64,000 nucleotides of DNA from Vreelandella sedimenti (GTDB lineage: Bacteria; Pseudomonadota; Gammaproteobacteria; Pseudomonadales; Halomonadaceae), in the NCBI RefSeq assembly GCF_013416325.1, contig NZ_JACCGK010000021.1:1-64000 (forward strand), in the 5' to 3' direction. Positions 16,507 to 28,162 of this stretch are shown here, piece after piece; the stretch's first letter is position 1; each line of letters begins with the position of its first letter. The translations under genes were made by a program, and so were the position numbers. The notes under the pieces were generated by a model. That model saw only the letters and a list, made by a program, of their open reading frames with translations, made no database searches and was not told the origin of the DNA.

Positions 16507-16816
16507 AACAAGATAACCTGCAAAGTAAAAGAAAGCGCGATTCTAACAGGCTGTTAGGCTTAACGCTGATCTACTGCAAATCCATGTTTCTGGCGGGATC
16601 GGTTACATTCACTCAGACGGCGCTCTATGAACGGAAGCCGGAGAACGCTGGTCTTACTAAATGGGTAAATTAGCCAAAAGTCTGGGCTTGACGTTATCAG
16701 GCAACTCAACCAAGCTAAGGCAATCAAACGACCGTATGAAAGTCGTGTGGAAGCCGTATGAGAAATGTGGCGGGTTCTCTTTTCAGAGCCAGCCCGAAAA
16801 TGTGGAGAGAGCGCGG
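16507..16816. other. Divergent control region between DUF5924 gene and fadB
   Basis: No gene is seen in this 310-bp gap. An open frame running into fadB from 16661 would add 52 residues absent from FadB proteins, so I treat it as leader. The region should hold promoters for both genes. The clearest element is the palindrome at 16543-16557. Confidence 0.6.
16543..16557. promoter_or_regulatory. Perfect 15-bp palindrome, candidate operator for fadB
   Basis: CTAACAG-G-CTGTTAG is a perfect 7-1-7 palindrome 37 bp upstream of the DUF5924 start and 260 bp upstream of fadB. It does not match the E. coli FadR site or the PsrA palindrome GAAAC-N4-GTTTC that I know. It could bind a dimeric regulator acting on either gene. 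Confidence 0.45.
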
Positions 16817-20205
<3,389 letters not shown>

Positions 20206-20250
20206 CTATCTAGCTTTTCATTGCTTTAAATCGGCAATCGGCATTGCCAA

Positions 20251-20282
20251 ACGGCACCTCACACACCCAAGGTGCCGTTTTT
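20251..20282 (+). terminator. Intrinsic terminator of fadBA
   Basis: ACGGCACC at 20251-20258 pairs with GGTGCCGT at 20271-20278 around a 12-base loop, followed by five T. It ends the fadBA transcript just before the convergent deacetylase-family gene. Confidence 0.88.
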
Positions 20283-20295
20283 ATGAGCAACGAAA

Positions 20296-21384
20296 TTATT
20301 CCGATTGAAAAGCCGTGCGGTGGAAATCCGCGGCGGCTTGGACTTCGGCAATGCCGCAGGTATCAGGTACTGGTACGGTATTGCCTGCTAGTACCGAAAG
20401 CACAGCTCTTGTGCCGTTCGCCAGTGACTCCAGGTTGTAGCCGCCCTCTAATACAAACACCAAACGGCCATCGCAGTGTTGTTCGGCCAGTTGTTGCATG
20501 AAACCGGTCAGTGCGCCAAAACCTTCATAGGAAACGTTTAAGGCCAAATCGTGCCAGTGGGGGTCAAATCCTGCTGAGACTAAAATAATGTCGGGCTTAA
20601 ACCACGCTGCGGCCGGGGCAAGAATGTCACTAAATGCCTTGAGATACGCTTCGTCGCCAGCGCCAGCCGGTAACGGAACATTAATCGTGGTGCCCTCAGC
20701 TAAACCGGCGCCCACCTCTTCCAGATGGCCTGAGCCGGGATAGAAGGGCGCCGCGCGGTGGATATCGAAAAACATTACGTCCGGCTCTGCCCAAAAAATA
20801 TCCTGGGTGCCGTTGCCGTGATGGGCGTCCCAATCAACAATCAGCACTCTTTCGCAACCCAGCGCGCTGCGCGCATGGGCTGCGGCGACCGCTACATTGT
20901 TGAATAAACAAAAGCCGCGGGCGCGAACGGGCTCTGCGTGGTGCCCTGGCGGACACACAAGTGCAAAGGCACTTTTAGCGCGCCTCTCCATGACCGCTTC
21001 TACTGCGGCAATGGCCGTTCCCGCGGCGACTGCGGCGGCATCGACGCTACCCGGTGAGACCGCGGTGGTATCCACATCCAACCAGGCATTTTTCCCGCGC
21101 AGGCTAAAAATATCGCTTAGATAAGAAGTGGTATGCACCCTGGCGAGTTGTTCATGGGTGGCTGCTTTGCCACCTTCAATGTGCAGGCCCGCAATGGGCG
21201 CTTTCTCAAGCAGGTGCTGAATGGCTTTCAAGCGGCCGGGGTGTTCGGGGTATTTCCATGGCACAGGGAGCCCTGCAAGCAGATGTCGAATGCGCTTATC
21301 GATTCGCTGAGGTAGGAAGTCGGCGTCAATATTGGGCTCGTGAGCGAGCACCCGATCATCATAGAAAGCAATGACTTTATGCAT
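20296..21384 (-). CDS. Histone deacetylase superfamily protein
   Basis: This 362-residue zinc hydrolase belongs to the arginase/deacetylase fold family (class II HDAC-like, AcuC, acetylpolyamine amidohydrolase). Metal and catalytic motifs are intact: CPPGHHAEP with the histidine pair, FCLFNNVAVAAAHA, VDWDAHHGNGTQDIF with Asp and His zinc ligands, and SAGFDPHWHD with the last aspartate. EGGYNLESL closes the site. Bacterial members remove acetyl groups from polyamines, acetyl-CoA synthetase or other lysines, so the substrate is open. It converges on fadBA with a terminator between; its own promoter is in the 150-bp gap before the flavodoxin gene stop. Confidence 0.9.
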   Translation of the reverse strand: MHKVIAFYDDRVLAHEPNIDADFLPQRIDKRIRHLLAGLPVPWKYPEHPGRLKAIQHLLEKAPIAGLHIEGGKAATHEQLARVHTTSYLSDIFSLRGKNAWLDVDTTAVSPGSVDAAAVAAGTAIAAVEAVMERRAKSAFALVCPPGHHAEPVRARGFCLFNNVAVAAAHARSALGCERVLIVDWDAHHGNGTQDIFWAEPDVMFFDIHRAAPFYPGSGHLEEVGAGLAEGTTINVPLPAGAGDEAYLKAFSDILAPAAAWFKPDIILVSAGFDPHWHDLALNVSYEGFGALTGFMQQLAEQHCDGRLVFVLEGGYNLESLANGTRAVLSVLAGNTVPVPDTCGIAEVQAAADFHRTAFQSE

Positions 21385-21534
21385 AATGGCTACCTAATGT
21401 ACGTGCGCTAAGTCACAGCAGTAAATTCAAGCAAGTACTGCCGCCCTTTAATCGCACAATGGGCATGAAATGCTTATCTACAGTAAGGCAGGCCAGGCGA
21501 GGTTATACAATATCACTCTCAAGCATTATGACTC

Positions 21535-22011
21535 TCAAACAATGCCGCTCTCAACACTAAACGCTAGGGTCATGCTGAGTTCTTCTACCTGATCTGCAAA
21601 TGAGGGCTGCCACTCGCCGCGCAAAATGAGCGGTGGCTGTACCCATCGCCAGCGTAAGCCAGTGGCGATGCTTTCTACTGCGCGTTGGGTGCCCGTGCCA
21701 TCGTGCCCCGCTCGAATATAGAGCGCGCAGGGTAATCCCTGTTTCTTTTCAATGACAGAATAGTAGCTGCGATCAAAAAAATCCTTGAGGGCACCGCTCA
21801 TATAACCCAGGTTTTCTGTGGTGCCGAGCAGAATCGCATCGCAGGCAAGTACATCGTCTGGGCCAGCTTCCAGGGGCGCTTTTACCACGCAATGCACTTT
21901 CTCAAGGTCGGGATGACTAGCACCCTGGAAGGCCGCATCACACAGTAAGCGGGTATTCGCCGAAGGGGCATGGGCAACAATTAATAGCTGTTTTTTGAAC
22001 TCAGATGTCAT
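21535..22011 (-). CDS. Flavodoxin-like NAD(P)H-dependent FMN reductase family protein
   Basis: This 158-residue protein has a flavodoxin fold. It opens with KQLLIVAHAPSANTRLL, the first strand and FMN phosphate loop of the family. The second FMN segment, LLGTTENLGYMSGALKDFFDRSYY, is the characteristic aromatic-rich loop (residues 61-84). The chain ends soon after LPCALYIRAGHDGTGTQRAV. Such proteins shuttle electrons or reduce quinones. The electron partner is not visible. It is divergent from the DCC gene, sharing a 93-bp promoter gap. Confidence 0.8.
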   Translation of the reverse strand: MTSEFKKQLLIVAHAPSANTRLLCDAAFQGASHPDLEKVHCVVKAPLEAGPDDVLACDAILLGTTENLGYMSGALKDFFDRSYYSVIEKKQGLPCALYIRAGHDGTGTQRAVESIATGLRWRWVQPPLILRGEWQPSFADQVEELSMTLAFSVESGIV

Positions 22012-22104
22012 GGCAGCAGCCTAAATCAGCAGTGAAAATGTAAAGGTTTGCGTCTAGTACTGAAAATGCCACACTGCTTCAGTGTCGTTAATTAAAGAGG
22101 CTAT

Positions 22105-22479
22105 ATGCCCAATAATACCCCTATCAATGTCTTTTACGATGCGCGGTGCCCGCTGTGTCGTAAAGAGCGCCGCCGCTATGAGCACTGGTCGGGGCGGCAT
22201 GCCGCTGAGATCACTTGGCTTGATGTGAGCGAACATCACCAGGCGCTACAGCAAAAGGGCGTTGATCCCGACATGGCGCTGCGTTCTCTGCATATCGAAA
22301 CGGAATCAGGGCAACTGGTGGAGGGGATCGATGCTTACCGTTTACTAATGAAGCGTATTCCCTTATTGGTGCCGGTTGCCTGGATCATTGGTCTACCGGG
22401 CATTAAATCGGGCTTGCGGGCGCTTTATGATGTCTGGGTGAAGCGCCGCCTGAAGAAACAAGGCCGGTGGAGTTGTTAG
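22105..22479 (+). CDS. DCC family thiol-disulfide oxidoreductase-like protein (DUF393)
   Basis: This 124-residue protein begins INVFYDARCPLCRKERRRYEHW, the DxxCPxC signature that names the DCC family, thought to have a thioredoxin-like fold. The pattern continues with ITWLDVSEHHQALQQKGVD and the family I-x-A-Y/R-L-L stretch IDAYRLLMKRIPLLVPVAW. Its reaction is not established in the family. The ATG has an AAAGAGG site. The next gene (PEBP) lies 43 bp downstream on the same strand, so the two may be co-transcribed. Confidence 0.88.
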   Translation: MPNNTPINVFYDARCPLCRKERRRYEHWSGRHAAEITWLDVSEHHQALQQKGVDPDMALRSLHIETESGQLVEGIDAYRLLMKRIPLLVPVAWIIGLPGIKSGLRALYDVWVKRRLKKQGRWSC

Positions 22480-22522
22480 GCTGGGAGCGAAAGGCACATC
22501 AGATAAACCAAGGAGATAAAAT

Positions 22523-22999
22523 ATGGCATTTGCACTTGCATCAATGAAGGTTACCAGCTCGGCGTTTGCTGACCATCAGGCGATCCCTGCCAAGCACACC
22601 GGGGAAGGTGAGGATGTTTCGCCAGCCCTTGCTTGGCAAGACGCTCCCGAGGGAACCCAGGGGTTTGCAGTGATCTGTCACGACCCAGACGCACCGTTGG
22701 TCAAAGACGGTAGCTACGGCTTTGTCCACTGGGTGCTCTATAACCTACCCGGTGATATTCAGGAATTAACTGAAAAGACGGCGGTGGGCACCATCGGCGC
22801 AAATGATAAAGGTGATACTGGCTATTGTGGCCCGATGCCGCCAGAAGGGCACGGCACGCATCTTTATTATTTCTGGGTGCTGGCGCTGGATCATCAAACC
22901 TCGCTTCCTGAAGGGCTCACGCTGACTGAGCTGCTCAAAGAAGTAGAACCGAACCTGCTAGGAATGAACCGCTTGGTTGGCACTTACCAGCGCGATTGA
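22523..22999 (+). CDS. YbhB/YbcL family PEBP (Raf kinase inhibitor-like) protein
   Basis: The 158-residue protein is a bacterial phosphatidylethanolamine-binding-protein homologue. It has the family signature HTGEGEDVSPALAW, the ligand-pocket segments ICHDPDAPLVKDG and VHWVLYNLPG, and GYCGPMPPEGHGTHLYYFWV with the pocket His. Bacterial members bind small anions; their physiological role is poorly known. AAGGAG stands nine bases ahead of the ATG. No signal peptide is seen, so it is cytoplasmic, like YbhB. It follows the DCC gene. Confidence 0.92.
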   Translation: MAFALASMKVTSSAFADHQAIPAKHTGEGEDVSPALAWQDAPEGTQGFAVICHDPDAPLVKDGSYGFVHWVLYNLPGDIQELTEKTAVGTIGANDKGDTGYCGPMPPEGHGTHLYYFWVLALDHQTSLPEGLTLTELLKEVEPNLLGMNRLVGTYQRD

Positions 23000-23075
23000 T
23001 CTAGCCTCTGGCTGGACATTTTGCGTAACCCGTGTAGGCTCCATCGCTTTCTAACCGTGGTGATGGAGCCGACTG

Positions 23076-23417
23076 ATGAGTGATCTGCCTAACTGTCCTG
23101 CCTGTGCCTCTGAGTTTAGCTACGATGATGGTCTTCAGTATGTCTGCCCAGAGTGCGGCCATGAGTGGTCAAAAGTGGTAGAAGAAGAGGGCGTTGATGA
23201 GGCTTCAGGCGTGCGTGATGCCAACGGTAATATGCTAGCCAACGGTGATAGTGTAACGGTGATCAAGGACTTGAAGGTTAAGGGCAGTTCACTGGTGGTT
23301 AAAGTGGGCACCAAAGTGAAAAGTATTCGCTTGGTTGAGGGTGATCACGATATCGATTGTAAAATTGACGGTATCGGCCCGATGAAGTTGAAATCCGAAT
23401 TTGTTAAGAAAGCCTAG
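23076..23417 (+). CDS. yjdM: Zinc-ribbon protein YjdM (PhnA family)
   Basis: This 113-residue protein has an N-terminal zinc ribbon ([15 protein letters not shown] and [10 protein letters not shown], four cysteines at about residues 6-30) and a C-terminal small beta-barrel ([24 protein letters not shown]). This is the YjdM layout at the usual length. Despite the old name PhnA, the family is not known to act in phosphonate use, and no phn genes are near. The ATG has a GGAG site at short spacing. A bidirectional terminator follows. Confidence 0.92.
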   Translation: MSDLPNCPACASEFSYDDGLQYVCPECGHEWSKVVEEEGVDEASGVRDANGNMLANGDSVTVIKDLKVKGSSLVVKVGTKVKSIRLVEGDHDIDCKIDGIGPMKLKSEFVKKA

Positions 23418-23439
23418 CGCTAAAGCAGATCGTTAAAAA

Positions 23440-23469
23440 AATAGCCCCTGGCATTGACCAGGGGCTATT
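23440..23469. terminator. Intrinsic terminator between yjdM and yjfB-like gene
   Basis: AATAGCCCCTGG at 23440-23451 pairs perfectly with CCAGGGGCTATT at 23458-23469 around a six-base loop. A run of A before the left arm gives a good U-tract on the minus strand, so it is strongest for the small minus gene; it can also end yjdM. Confidence 0.9.
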
Positions 23470-23491
23470 GATTTATCTAGCCTAACGTTTA

Positions 23492-23695
23492 TTACGCAGT
23501 CGTATTAATCTGCGTACCTACGCTGCCACTGGCAGCCAGCTGTGGATCTAAAGCAACGCTGTCCATCAGAGCGGTGATTTGCGCTGCCTGACCGTCTAAT
23601 GCCTCTTTAAAAACACCGAACTGAGCCCGTTGGATCGCTTGCGCCTGTTTCATATCCAGCGTCGCATTTACCATGTTGTTAACTGCTACATCCAT
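23492..23695 (-). CDS. YjfB family putative motility protein
   Basis: This small 67-residue protein starts at ATG 23695 behind GGAGGAGG; the longer frame to 23740 lacks support. The sequence VAVNNMVNATLDMKQAQAIQRAQFGVFKEALDGQAAQITALM and the S/T/Q-rich tail follow the YjfB pattern, described as putative motility protein in many bacteria. The residues suggest two helices like flagellar or secretion-associated small proteins. No flagellar genes are in the window. It is transcribed alone and ends at a strong terminator. Confidence 0.75.
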   Translation of the reverse strand: MDVAVNNMVNATLDMKQAQAIQRAQFGVFKEALDGQAAQITALMDSVALDPQLAASGSVGTQINTTA

Positions 23696-23816
23696 AGCTG
23701 CCTCCTCCACATATCGGGATGCCTGATACAGTAGGGGCATCTAATACGTTCTGACGCTATCAGATTCGGCTACTCAATACAAAGCAGCAGATACAGAAGT
23801 AATAGCTTTTCTAAAT

Positions 23817-23835
23817 GATAATGATTGTTGTTTTT
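23817..23835. promoter_or_regulatory. Candidate Fur box upstream of the suf operon
   Basis: Thirteen of nineteen positions match the Fur consensus, with the first nine (GATAATGAT) exact and the second half degraded to T-rich sequence. It lies 155 bp upstream of the suf regulator. Iron control of suf genes by Fur is established in enteric bacteria; here it is an inference from sequence. Confidence 0.45.
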
Positions 23836-23912
23836 GATGCTATCAGCGCCGAACGTGCCGATATTTTGCGTAAATTGCTATCCATTTTGCTCTGGGGCTT
23901 CACATCAAATTT

Positions 23913-23937
23913 ATACAGGACTAAAATGGTACTCAAT
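23913..23937 (+). promoter_or_regulatory. Candidate Rrf2/IscR-type operator of the suf operon
   Basis: ATACAGGACTAAAAT fits the left part of the type 1 IscR site (ATA-S-YY-GACT-RWWW-Y), while the right half is poor. It ends 53 bp before the regulator start, where an autoregulatory site is expected for a SUF-type Rrf2 protein. Confidence 0.4.
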
Positions 23938-23990
23938 TGACGCGGCGACCATTTGATTTGCTGCGCAGTGATGACATAAAGGGAGTCGAC

Positions 23991-24455
23991 ATGCTTAAGC
24001 TTTCTCGGCTGACAGACTATGCCGCGGTGGTCATGGCGCAAATTGCCCGCCATTCCCAGGCGTCGCATGCGGCGGCAGAGTTAGCAGAGGCCGTGCAGTT
24101 GCCCCATCCGACGGTGAGTAAAACGCTCAAAATGCTAGTGCGGGCAGGGCTGCTGGTTTCCCAGCGTGGCGCCCAAGGCGGTTACCGCCTGGCCCGTCCC
24201 GCATCGCAGATTACTGCCGCCGATATTATTGCGGCGATTGAAGGCCCCGTCGCCATGACCGAGTGCAGCCAAGCAGAAGGCGATTGTGAGCTTGTGGCTA
24301 CCTGCGGTGTGGCAGACAACTGGCAGCGGGTCTCCTTGGCCATGCGTACTCTGTTAGAGAGCGTGACCCTGGCGCATCTGGCTGATACAGCGCCGATTAA
24401 GCTGCCAGTTCAGTTGCCTATTCAAACGATCAGCCTGTCGGCGGCGTCGGCCTAA
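23991..24455 (+). CDS. SUF system Fe-S cluster assembly regulator, Rrf2 family
   Basis: This 154-residue Rrf2-type regulator opens with MLKLSRLTDYAAVVM and has the winged-helix core AAELAEAVQLPHPTVSKTLKML (about residues 26-47). Three cysteines in TECSQAEGDCELVATCGV sit where IscR binds its [2Fe-2S] cluster. The protein probably senses cluster status and controls the suf genes that follow. I start at ATG 23991, which has an AGGGAG site; the frame to 23937 lacks one. It is the first gene of a six-gene run, 78 bp before sufB. Confidence 0.92.
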   Translation: MLKLSRLTDYAAVVMAQIARHSQASHAAAELAEAVQLPHPTVSKTLKMLVRAGLLVSQRGAQGGYRLARPASQITAADIIAAIEGPVAMTECSQAEGDCELVATCGVADNWQRVSLAMRTLLESVTLAHLADTAPIKLPVQLPIQTISLSAASA

Positions 24456-24533
24456 CGGCGGCGCGAGTACCGCAGGCCTAATTTATTATTAAAGGCGATG
24501 ACCTCGCCACCCAACTGCCCGGAGGGTATCACC

Positions 24534-25976
24534 ATGGCAAGCGAAGAAATGGAACAGTTGGTTCGTCGCGAATACAAAGATGGCTTTGTAACCGATATTG
24601 AGAGCGACACCCTGCCACCTGGCCTGGATGAAAACACCATCGCCTTTATCTCCAAAAAGAAGGGCGAGCCGGAGTGGATGCTGGAGTGGCGCCTGGATGC
24701 CTACCGCCAGTGGCTGAAGATGGAAGCTCCTTCCTGGGCGCATCTCGACTATCCGCCGATTGATTACCAATCGATCTCCTATTTCAGTGCGCCGAAACGC
24801 CCGGAAGACCGCCCGCAGAGCCTGGATGAAGTGGATCCCAAACTGCTGGAAACCTATGAGAAACTGGGTATCCCGTTGCACGAACGCGCCGCGCTGGCAG
24901 GCGTTGCCGTCGATGCGGTGTTTGACTCCGTTTCAGTCGCCACCACCTTCAAAAAGCAGCTTGGCGAAGCAGGAGTTATTTTCTGCTCTATCTCTGAAGC
25001 TATCCGTGACTACCCAGAGCTGATCAAGCAGTATTTGGGCACCGTGGTTCCCGTGGCAGACAACTACTTTGCCGCGCTGAACTCAGCGGTGTTTACCGAT
25101 GGCTCCTTTGTGTTTGTGCCGGAAGGCGTGACTTGCCCGATGGAGCTGTCTACGTACTTCCGCATTAACGCGGCCAACACTGGCCAGTTTGAGCGCACGC
25201 TGATTATTTGCGAAAGCCGTGCCCAGGTCTCCTACCTGGAAGGCTGTACCGCTCCAATGCGCGATGAGAACCAGCTTCACGCCGCGGTGGTCGAGCTTGT
25301 CGCCCTGGACGACGCCTATATCAAATACTCCACCGTGCAGAACTGGTACCCCGGTGATGAAAATGGTGTAGGCGGTATCTATAACTTCGTCACCAAGCGC
25401 GGCGACTGCCGCGGTGACCGTTCACGGATTAGCTGGACACAGGTAGAAACCGGCTCGGCGATTACCTGGAAATACCCCTCCTGCGTACTGCGCGGCAAAG
25501 ACAGTATCGGCGAGTTCTACTCCGTCGCCGTTACCAATGGTCGCCAGCAGGCCGATACCGGCACCAAGATGATTCATATTGGCGAAGGCACGCGTTCGTA
25601 TATCGTCGCCAAAGGTATCTCAGCGGGCAGGAGTGACCAATCCTATCGCGGCCTGGTGAAAATTGGCCCGCGGGCTAAAGGGGCGCGTAACTTTACCCAG
25701 TGCGACTCCCTGCTGATTGGCGATAAGTGCGGCGCGCACACTTTTCCTTATCAGGAAATTGGCAACAGTACCGCGACCATTGAACACGAAGCGACCACCT
25801 CGAAAATCGGTGAAGACCAGCTGTTCTACTGTCAGAGCCGCGGTATCTCTGAAGAAGACGCGGTCAGCATGATCGTCAATGGTTTCTGTAAAGACGTTTT
25901 CCAAGAGCTGCCGATGGAGTTTGCCGTTGAAGCCGAAGCGCTGCTCAACGTCACCCTGGAAGGCGCGGTAGGGTAA
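24534..25976 (+). CDS. sufB: Fe-S cluster scaffold protein SufB
   Basis: SufB is the scaffold subunit of the SufBC2D complex on which Fe-S clusters are built under oxidative stress or iron limitation. From ATG 24534 (GGAGGG site) it is 480 residues, within the family range. Family segments are [40 protein letters not shown], and the beta-helix core [20 protein letters not shown]. The conserved cysteine region [19 protein letters not shown] is near residues 385-403. The FxxDVFxELP end piece is complete. It sits between its regulator and sufC. Confidence 0.97.
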   Translation: MASEEMEQLVRREYKDGFVTDIESDTLPPGLDENTIAFISKKKGEPEWMLEWRLDAYRQWLKMEAPSWAHLDYPPIDYQSISYFSAPKRPEDRPQSLDEVDPKLLETYEKLGIPLHERAALAGVAVDAVFDSVSVATTFKKQLGEAGVIFCSISEAIRDYPELIKQYLGTVVPVADNYFAALNSAVFTDGSFVFVPEGVTCPMELSTYFRINAANTGQFERTLIICESRAQVSYLEGCTAPMRDENQLHAAVVELVALDDAYIKYSTVQNWYPGDENGVGGIYNFVTKRGDCRGDRSRISWTQVETGSAITWKYPSCVLRGKDSIGEFYSVAVTNGRQQADTGTKMIHIGEGTRSYIVAKGISAGRSDQSYRGLVKIGPRAKGARNFTQCDSLLIGDKCGAHTFPYQEIGNSTATIEHEATTSKIGEDQLFYCQSRGISEEDAVSMIVNGFCKDVFQELPMEFAVEAEALLNVTLEGAVG

Positions 25977-26049
25977 TCACTGGTCGTCCAGTTCACTCAA
26001 TTTTATCAGTGTCGCCGTGGCGACTCGCCAGAATCAGAAGGTATTCAAT

Positions 26050-26799
26050 ATGTTGCAAGTGAAAGATTTACACGTCACCGTCGAAGGCAATGAAATCCTC
26101 AAAGGCCTCACCCTGACCATCAATGCGGGTGAAGTGCACGCCATCATGGGGCCTAACGGCGCGGGTAAATCGACGCTATCCGCGGTGATTGCCGGTAAAG
26201 ATGGCTACGAAGTCACCCAGGGAACGGTTACCTTCGAAGGCAAGGATGTGCTCGAAATGGAAATTGAAGAGCGCGCCCAGGCTGGCTTGCTGTTGGGTTT
26301 CCAGTACCCGGTCGAGATTCCAGGGGTTAAAAACATTTACCTGCTGAAGTCTGCGCTTAATGCCCAGCGCGTAGCCCGCGGCGAAGGCGAAATGCCAGCA
26401 CCGGAGTTTATGAAGCTGGTGAAAGAGAAGCTTGGTTACATGAAAATGGACGCTAGCTTCCTACAGCGCGCCGTTAATGAAGGCTTCTCTGGCGGTGAGA
26501 AAAAACGTAACGAGATCCTGCAAATGCTGGTGCTTCAGCCGAAGCTTGCGATGCTCGATGAGATCGACTCCGGCCTGGATATCGACGCTATGAAAGTGGT
26601 CGCCGATGGTGTCAACAGCCTGCGCGCTGAAGACCGCGCCATTCTGCTGGTGACTCACTACCAGCGTCTGCTGGATTACATCGTGCCAGACCAGGTTCAC
26701 GTTCTGGTCGATGGTCGTATTGTCAAAACCGGTGACGCCGAGCTGGCCAAGCAGCTGGAAGCCAATGGGTACGAAGGTATCGAGGAGTCTGTGGCATGA
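26050..26799 (+). CDS. sufC: Fe-S cluster assembly ATPase SufC
   Basis: SufC is the soluble ABC-type ATPase that drives conformational change in the SufBC2D scaffold. The 249-residue protein begins MLQVKDLHVTVEGNEILKGL. It has Walker A GPNGAGKSTLS, the Q-loop LLLGFQYPVEIPGV, signature FSGGEKKRNEIL, Walker B LAMLDEIDSGLDID and switch histidine THYQRLL. I start at ATG 26050 because similarity begins there; the frame back to 26017 only adds non-family residues. Its last codons overlap sufD by four bases (ATGA), which implies translational coupling. Confidence 0.97.
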   Translation: MLQVKDLHVTVEGNEILKGLTLTINAGEVHAIMGPNGAGKSTLSAVIAGKDGYEVTQGTVTFEGKDVLEMEIEERAQAGLLLGFQYPVEIPGVKNIYLLKSALNAQRVARGEGEMPAPEFMKLVKEKLGYMKMDASFLQRAVNEGFSGGEKKRNEILQMLVLQPKLAMLDEIDSGLDIDAMKVVADGVNSLRAEDRAILLVTHYQRLLDYIVPDQVHVLVDGRIVKTGDAELAKQLEANGYEGIEESVA

Positions 26800-28136
26800 G
26801 CGATACGCAAACCTTTTTAGACACGCTGAAGGCGCGCAGCTCGAACTACACAGCGGAACCGACCTGGATTGCCGCTCGTCGCCAGGCGGGTACCGCACGT
26901 TTTGAGGCGCTGGGTTTTCCTACGCGTCGCGATGAAGAGTGGAAGTACACCGACGTACGTTCAATTGCCCAGGGCAACTTTGCGATAGCCGACAATGCTG
27001 AGTTCTCTCCGGCCACCGCCGCGGCACTAACACTGCCGATTGATGCCTACCGGCTGACCTTCGTGGATGGTGTTTTCTCATCGGCGCTCTCTGATTTGGA
27101 TTCGCTGCCGTCAAGCGTTCAGGTATTACCGCTTTCCAAGGCGCTAGCAGAGAACCACGAAGCCGTGGGTGGCCCGCTTGGGCGCCTAACCGGCGTGGAT
27201 TTTTCGCCCTTCGCCGCGCTAAACACGGCGTTTATGGAAGAGGGTGCAGTGGTTCGCATTGCACCGGGAACAGTGGTTGAGAAGCCCATCCTGCTGCAGT
27301 TTCTTTCCCGCGCAGGCCAGCCGATGATGTGTCACCCGCGGGTGTTAGTGGAAGCAGGAGGCCGCAGCGAGGCGACGCTGATCGAGCACTACACAGGCGA
27401 AAGCGAAGCGACGAACTTCACCAATGTGGTTGGCGAGCTGATGCTAGACCGGGGCGCGATACTGGCCCACTACAAGCTGCAAGAAGCGCCGTTGGGTGAT
27501 TTGCACGTGGCGAGCATTCACGTAGAGCAGGGACGCGATACGCGCTATACCTCCTACAACCTGAGCCTGGGCGGTGCGCTGGTTCGCAATGACCTGATCA
27601 GTGACTTGAACGGCCAGGGCGCTGAAACCAACTTCCTGGGTCTGTTCTTTGGTCAGGGTCGCCAACACGTCGACAACCATACCAAGGTCAACCACAATGC
27701 GCCGCTGACGTTCTCCAATGAGAACTACAAGGGCATTCTGGATGATCGCGCCCACGGGGTGTTTAACGGCAAGGTCTATGTCAAGCGCGATAGCCAGAAG
27801 ATCGAAGGTTTTCAGAGTAATCAAAACCTACTGCTATCGGATCGCGCCCACATTGATGCCAAGCCTGAGCTTGAGATTTACGCCGATGACGTTAAGTGCT
27901 CACACGGCACGACTACCGGCCAGCTAGACGAAGAGGCGATTTATGCGCTGCGCACCCGCGGTATTGATGAAGCCACCGCTCGTGGTCTGCTAACGCTCGC
28001 TTTCGCTGGCGAGGTGTTGGACAAAGTCACCCTGGATGCGATTGCCGAGCGCGTTGAGTTAGCGGTCGCCGGTAAGCTGCCAGAGCGCTTCAACCTTGCC
28101 GGGCTTGTCGAAGCGGCGGTTTCACTTAACGACTAG
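26796..28136 (+). CDS. sufD: Fe-S cluster assembly protein SufD
   Basis: SufD is the SufB paralogue that pairs with it in the SufBC2D scaffold and helps iron entry. The 446-residue protein has the N-terminal helical part with PTRRDEEWKYTDVRSIA, the beta-helix (residues about 130-350), and the conserved end GTTTGQLDEEAIYALRTRGI with the key histidine in CSHG. It is coupled to sufC by an ATGA overlap and is 26 bp from sufS. Nothing is missing. Confidence 0.96.
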   Translation: MSDTQTFLDTLKARSSNYTAEPTWIAARRQAGTARFEALGFPTRRDEEWKYTDVRSIAQGNFAIADNAEFSPATAAALTLPIDAYRLTFVDGVFSSALSDLDSLPSSVQVLPLSKALAENHEAVGGPLGRLTGVDFSPFAALNTAFMEEGAVVRIAPGTVVEKPILLQFLSRAGQPMMCHPRVLVEAGGRSEATLIEHYTGESEATNFTNVVGELMLDRGAILAHYKLQEAPLGDLHVASIHVEQGRDTRYTSYNLSLGGALVRNDLISDLNGQGAETNFLGLFFGQGRQHVDNHTKVNHNAPLTFSNENYKGILDDRAHGVFNGKVYVKRDSQKIEGFQSNQNLLLSDRAHIDAKPELEIYADDVKCSHGTTTGQLDEEAIYALRTRGIDEATARGLLTLAFAGEVLDKVTLDAIAERVELAVAGKLPERFNLAGLVEAAVSLND

Positions 28137-28162
28137 CGCCACTACCCAATCAGGAGCGTCTG

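Noticed and set aside
16661-16816. 52-codon extension of fadB
   Set aside because: FadB of normal length starts at ATG 16817; the extension is not like any FadB and lies in the promoter region.
20296-21384. Eukaryote-like histone deacetylase acquired by transfer
   Set aside because: Such arginase-fold deacetylases are common in bacteria, and codon use and context look native.
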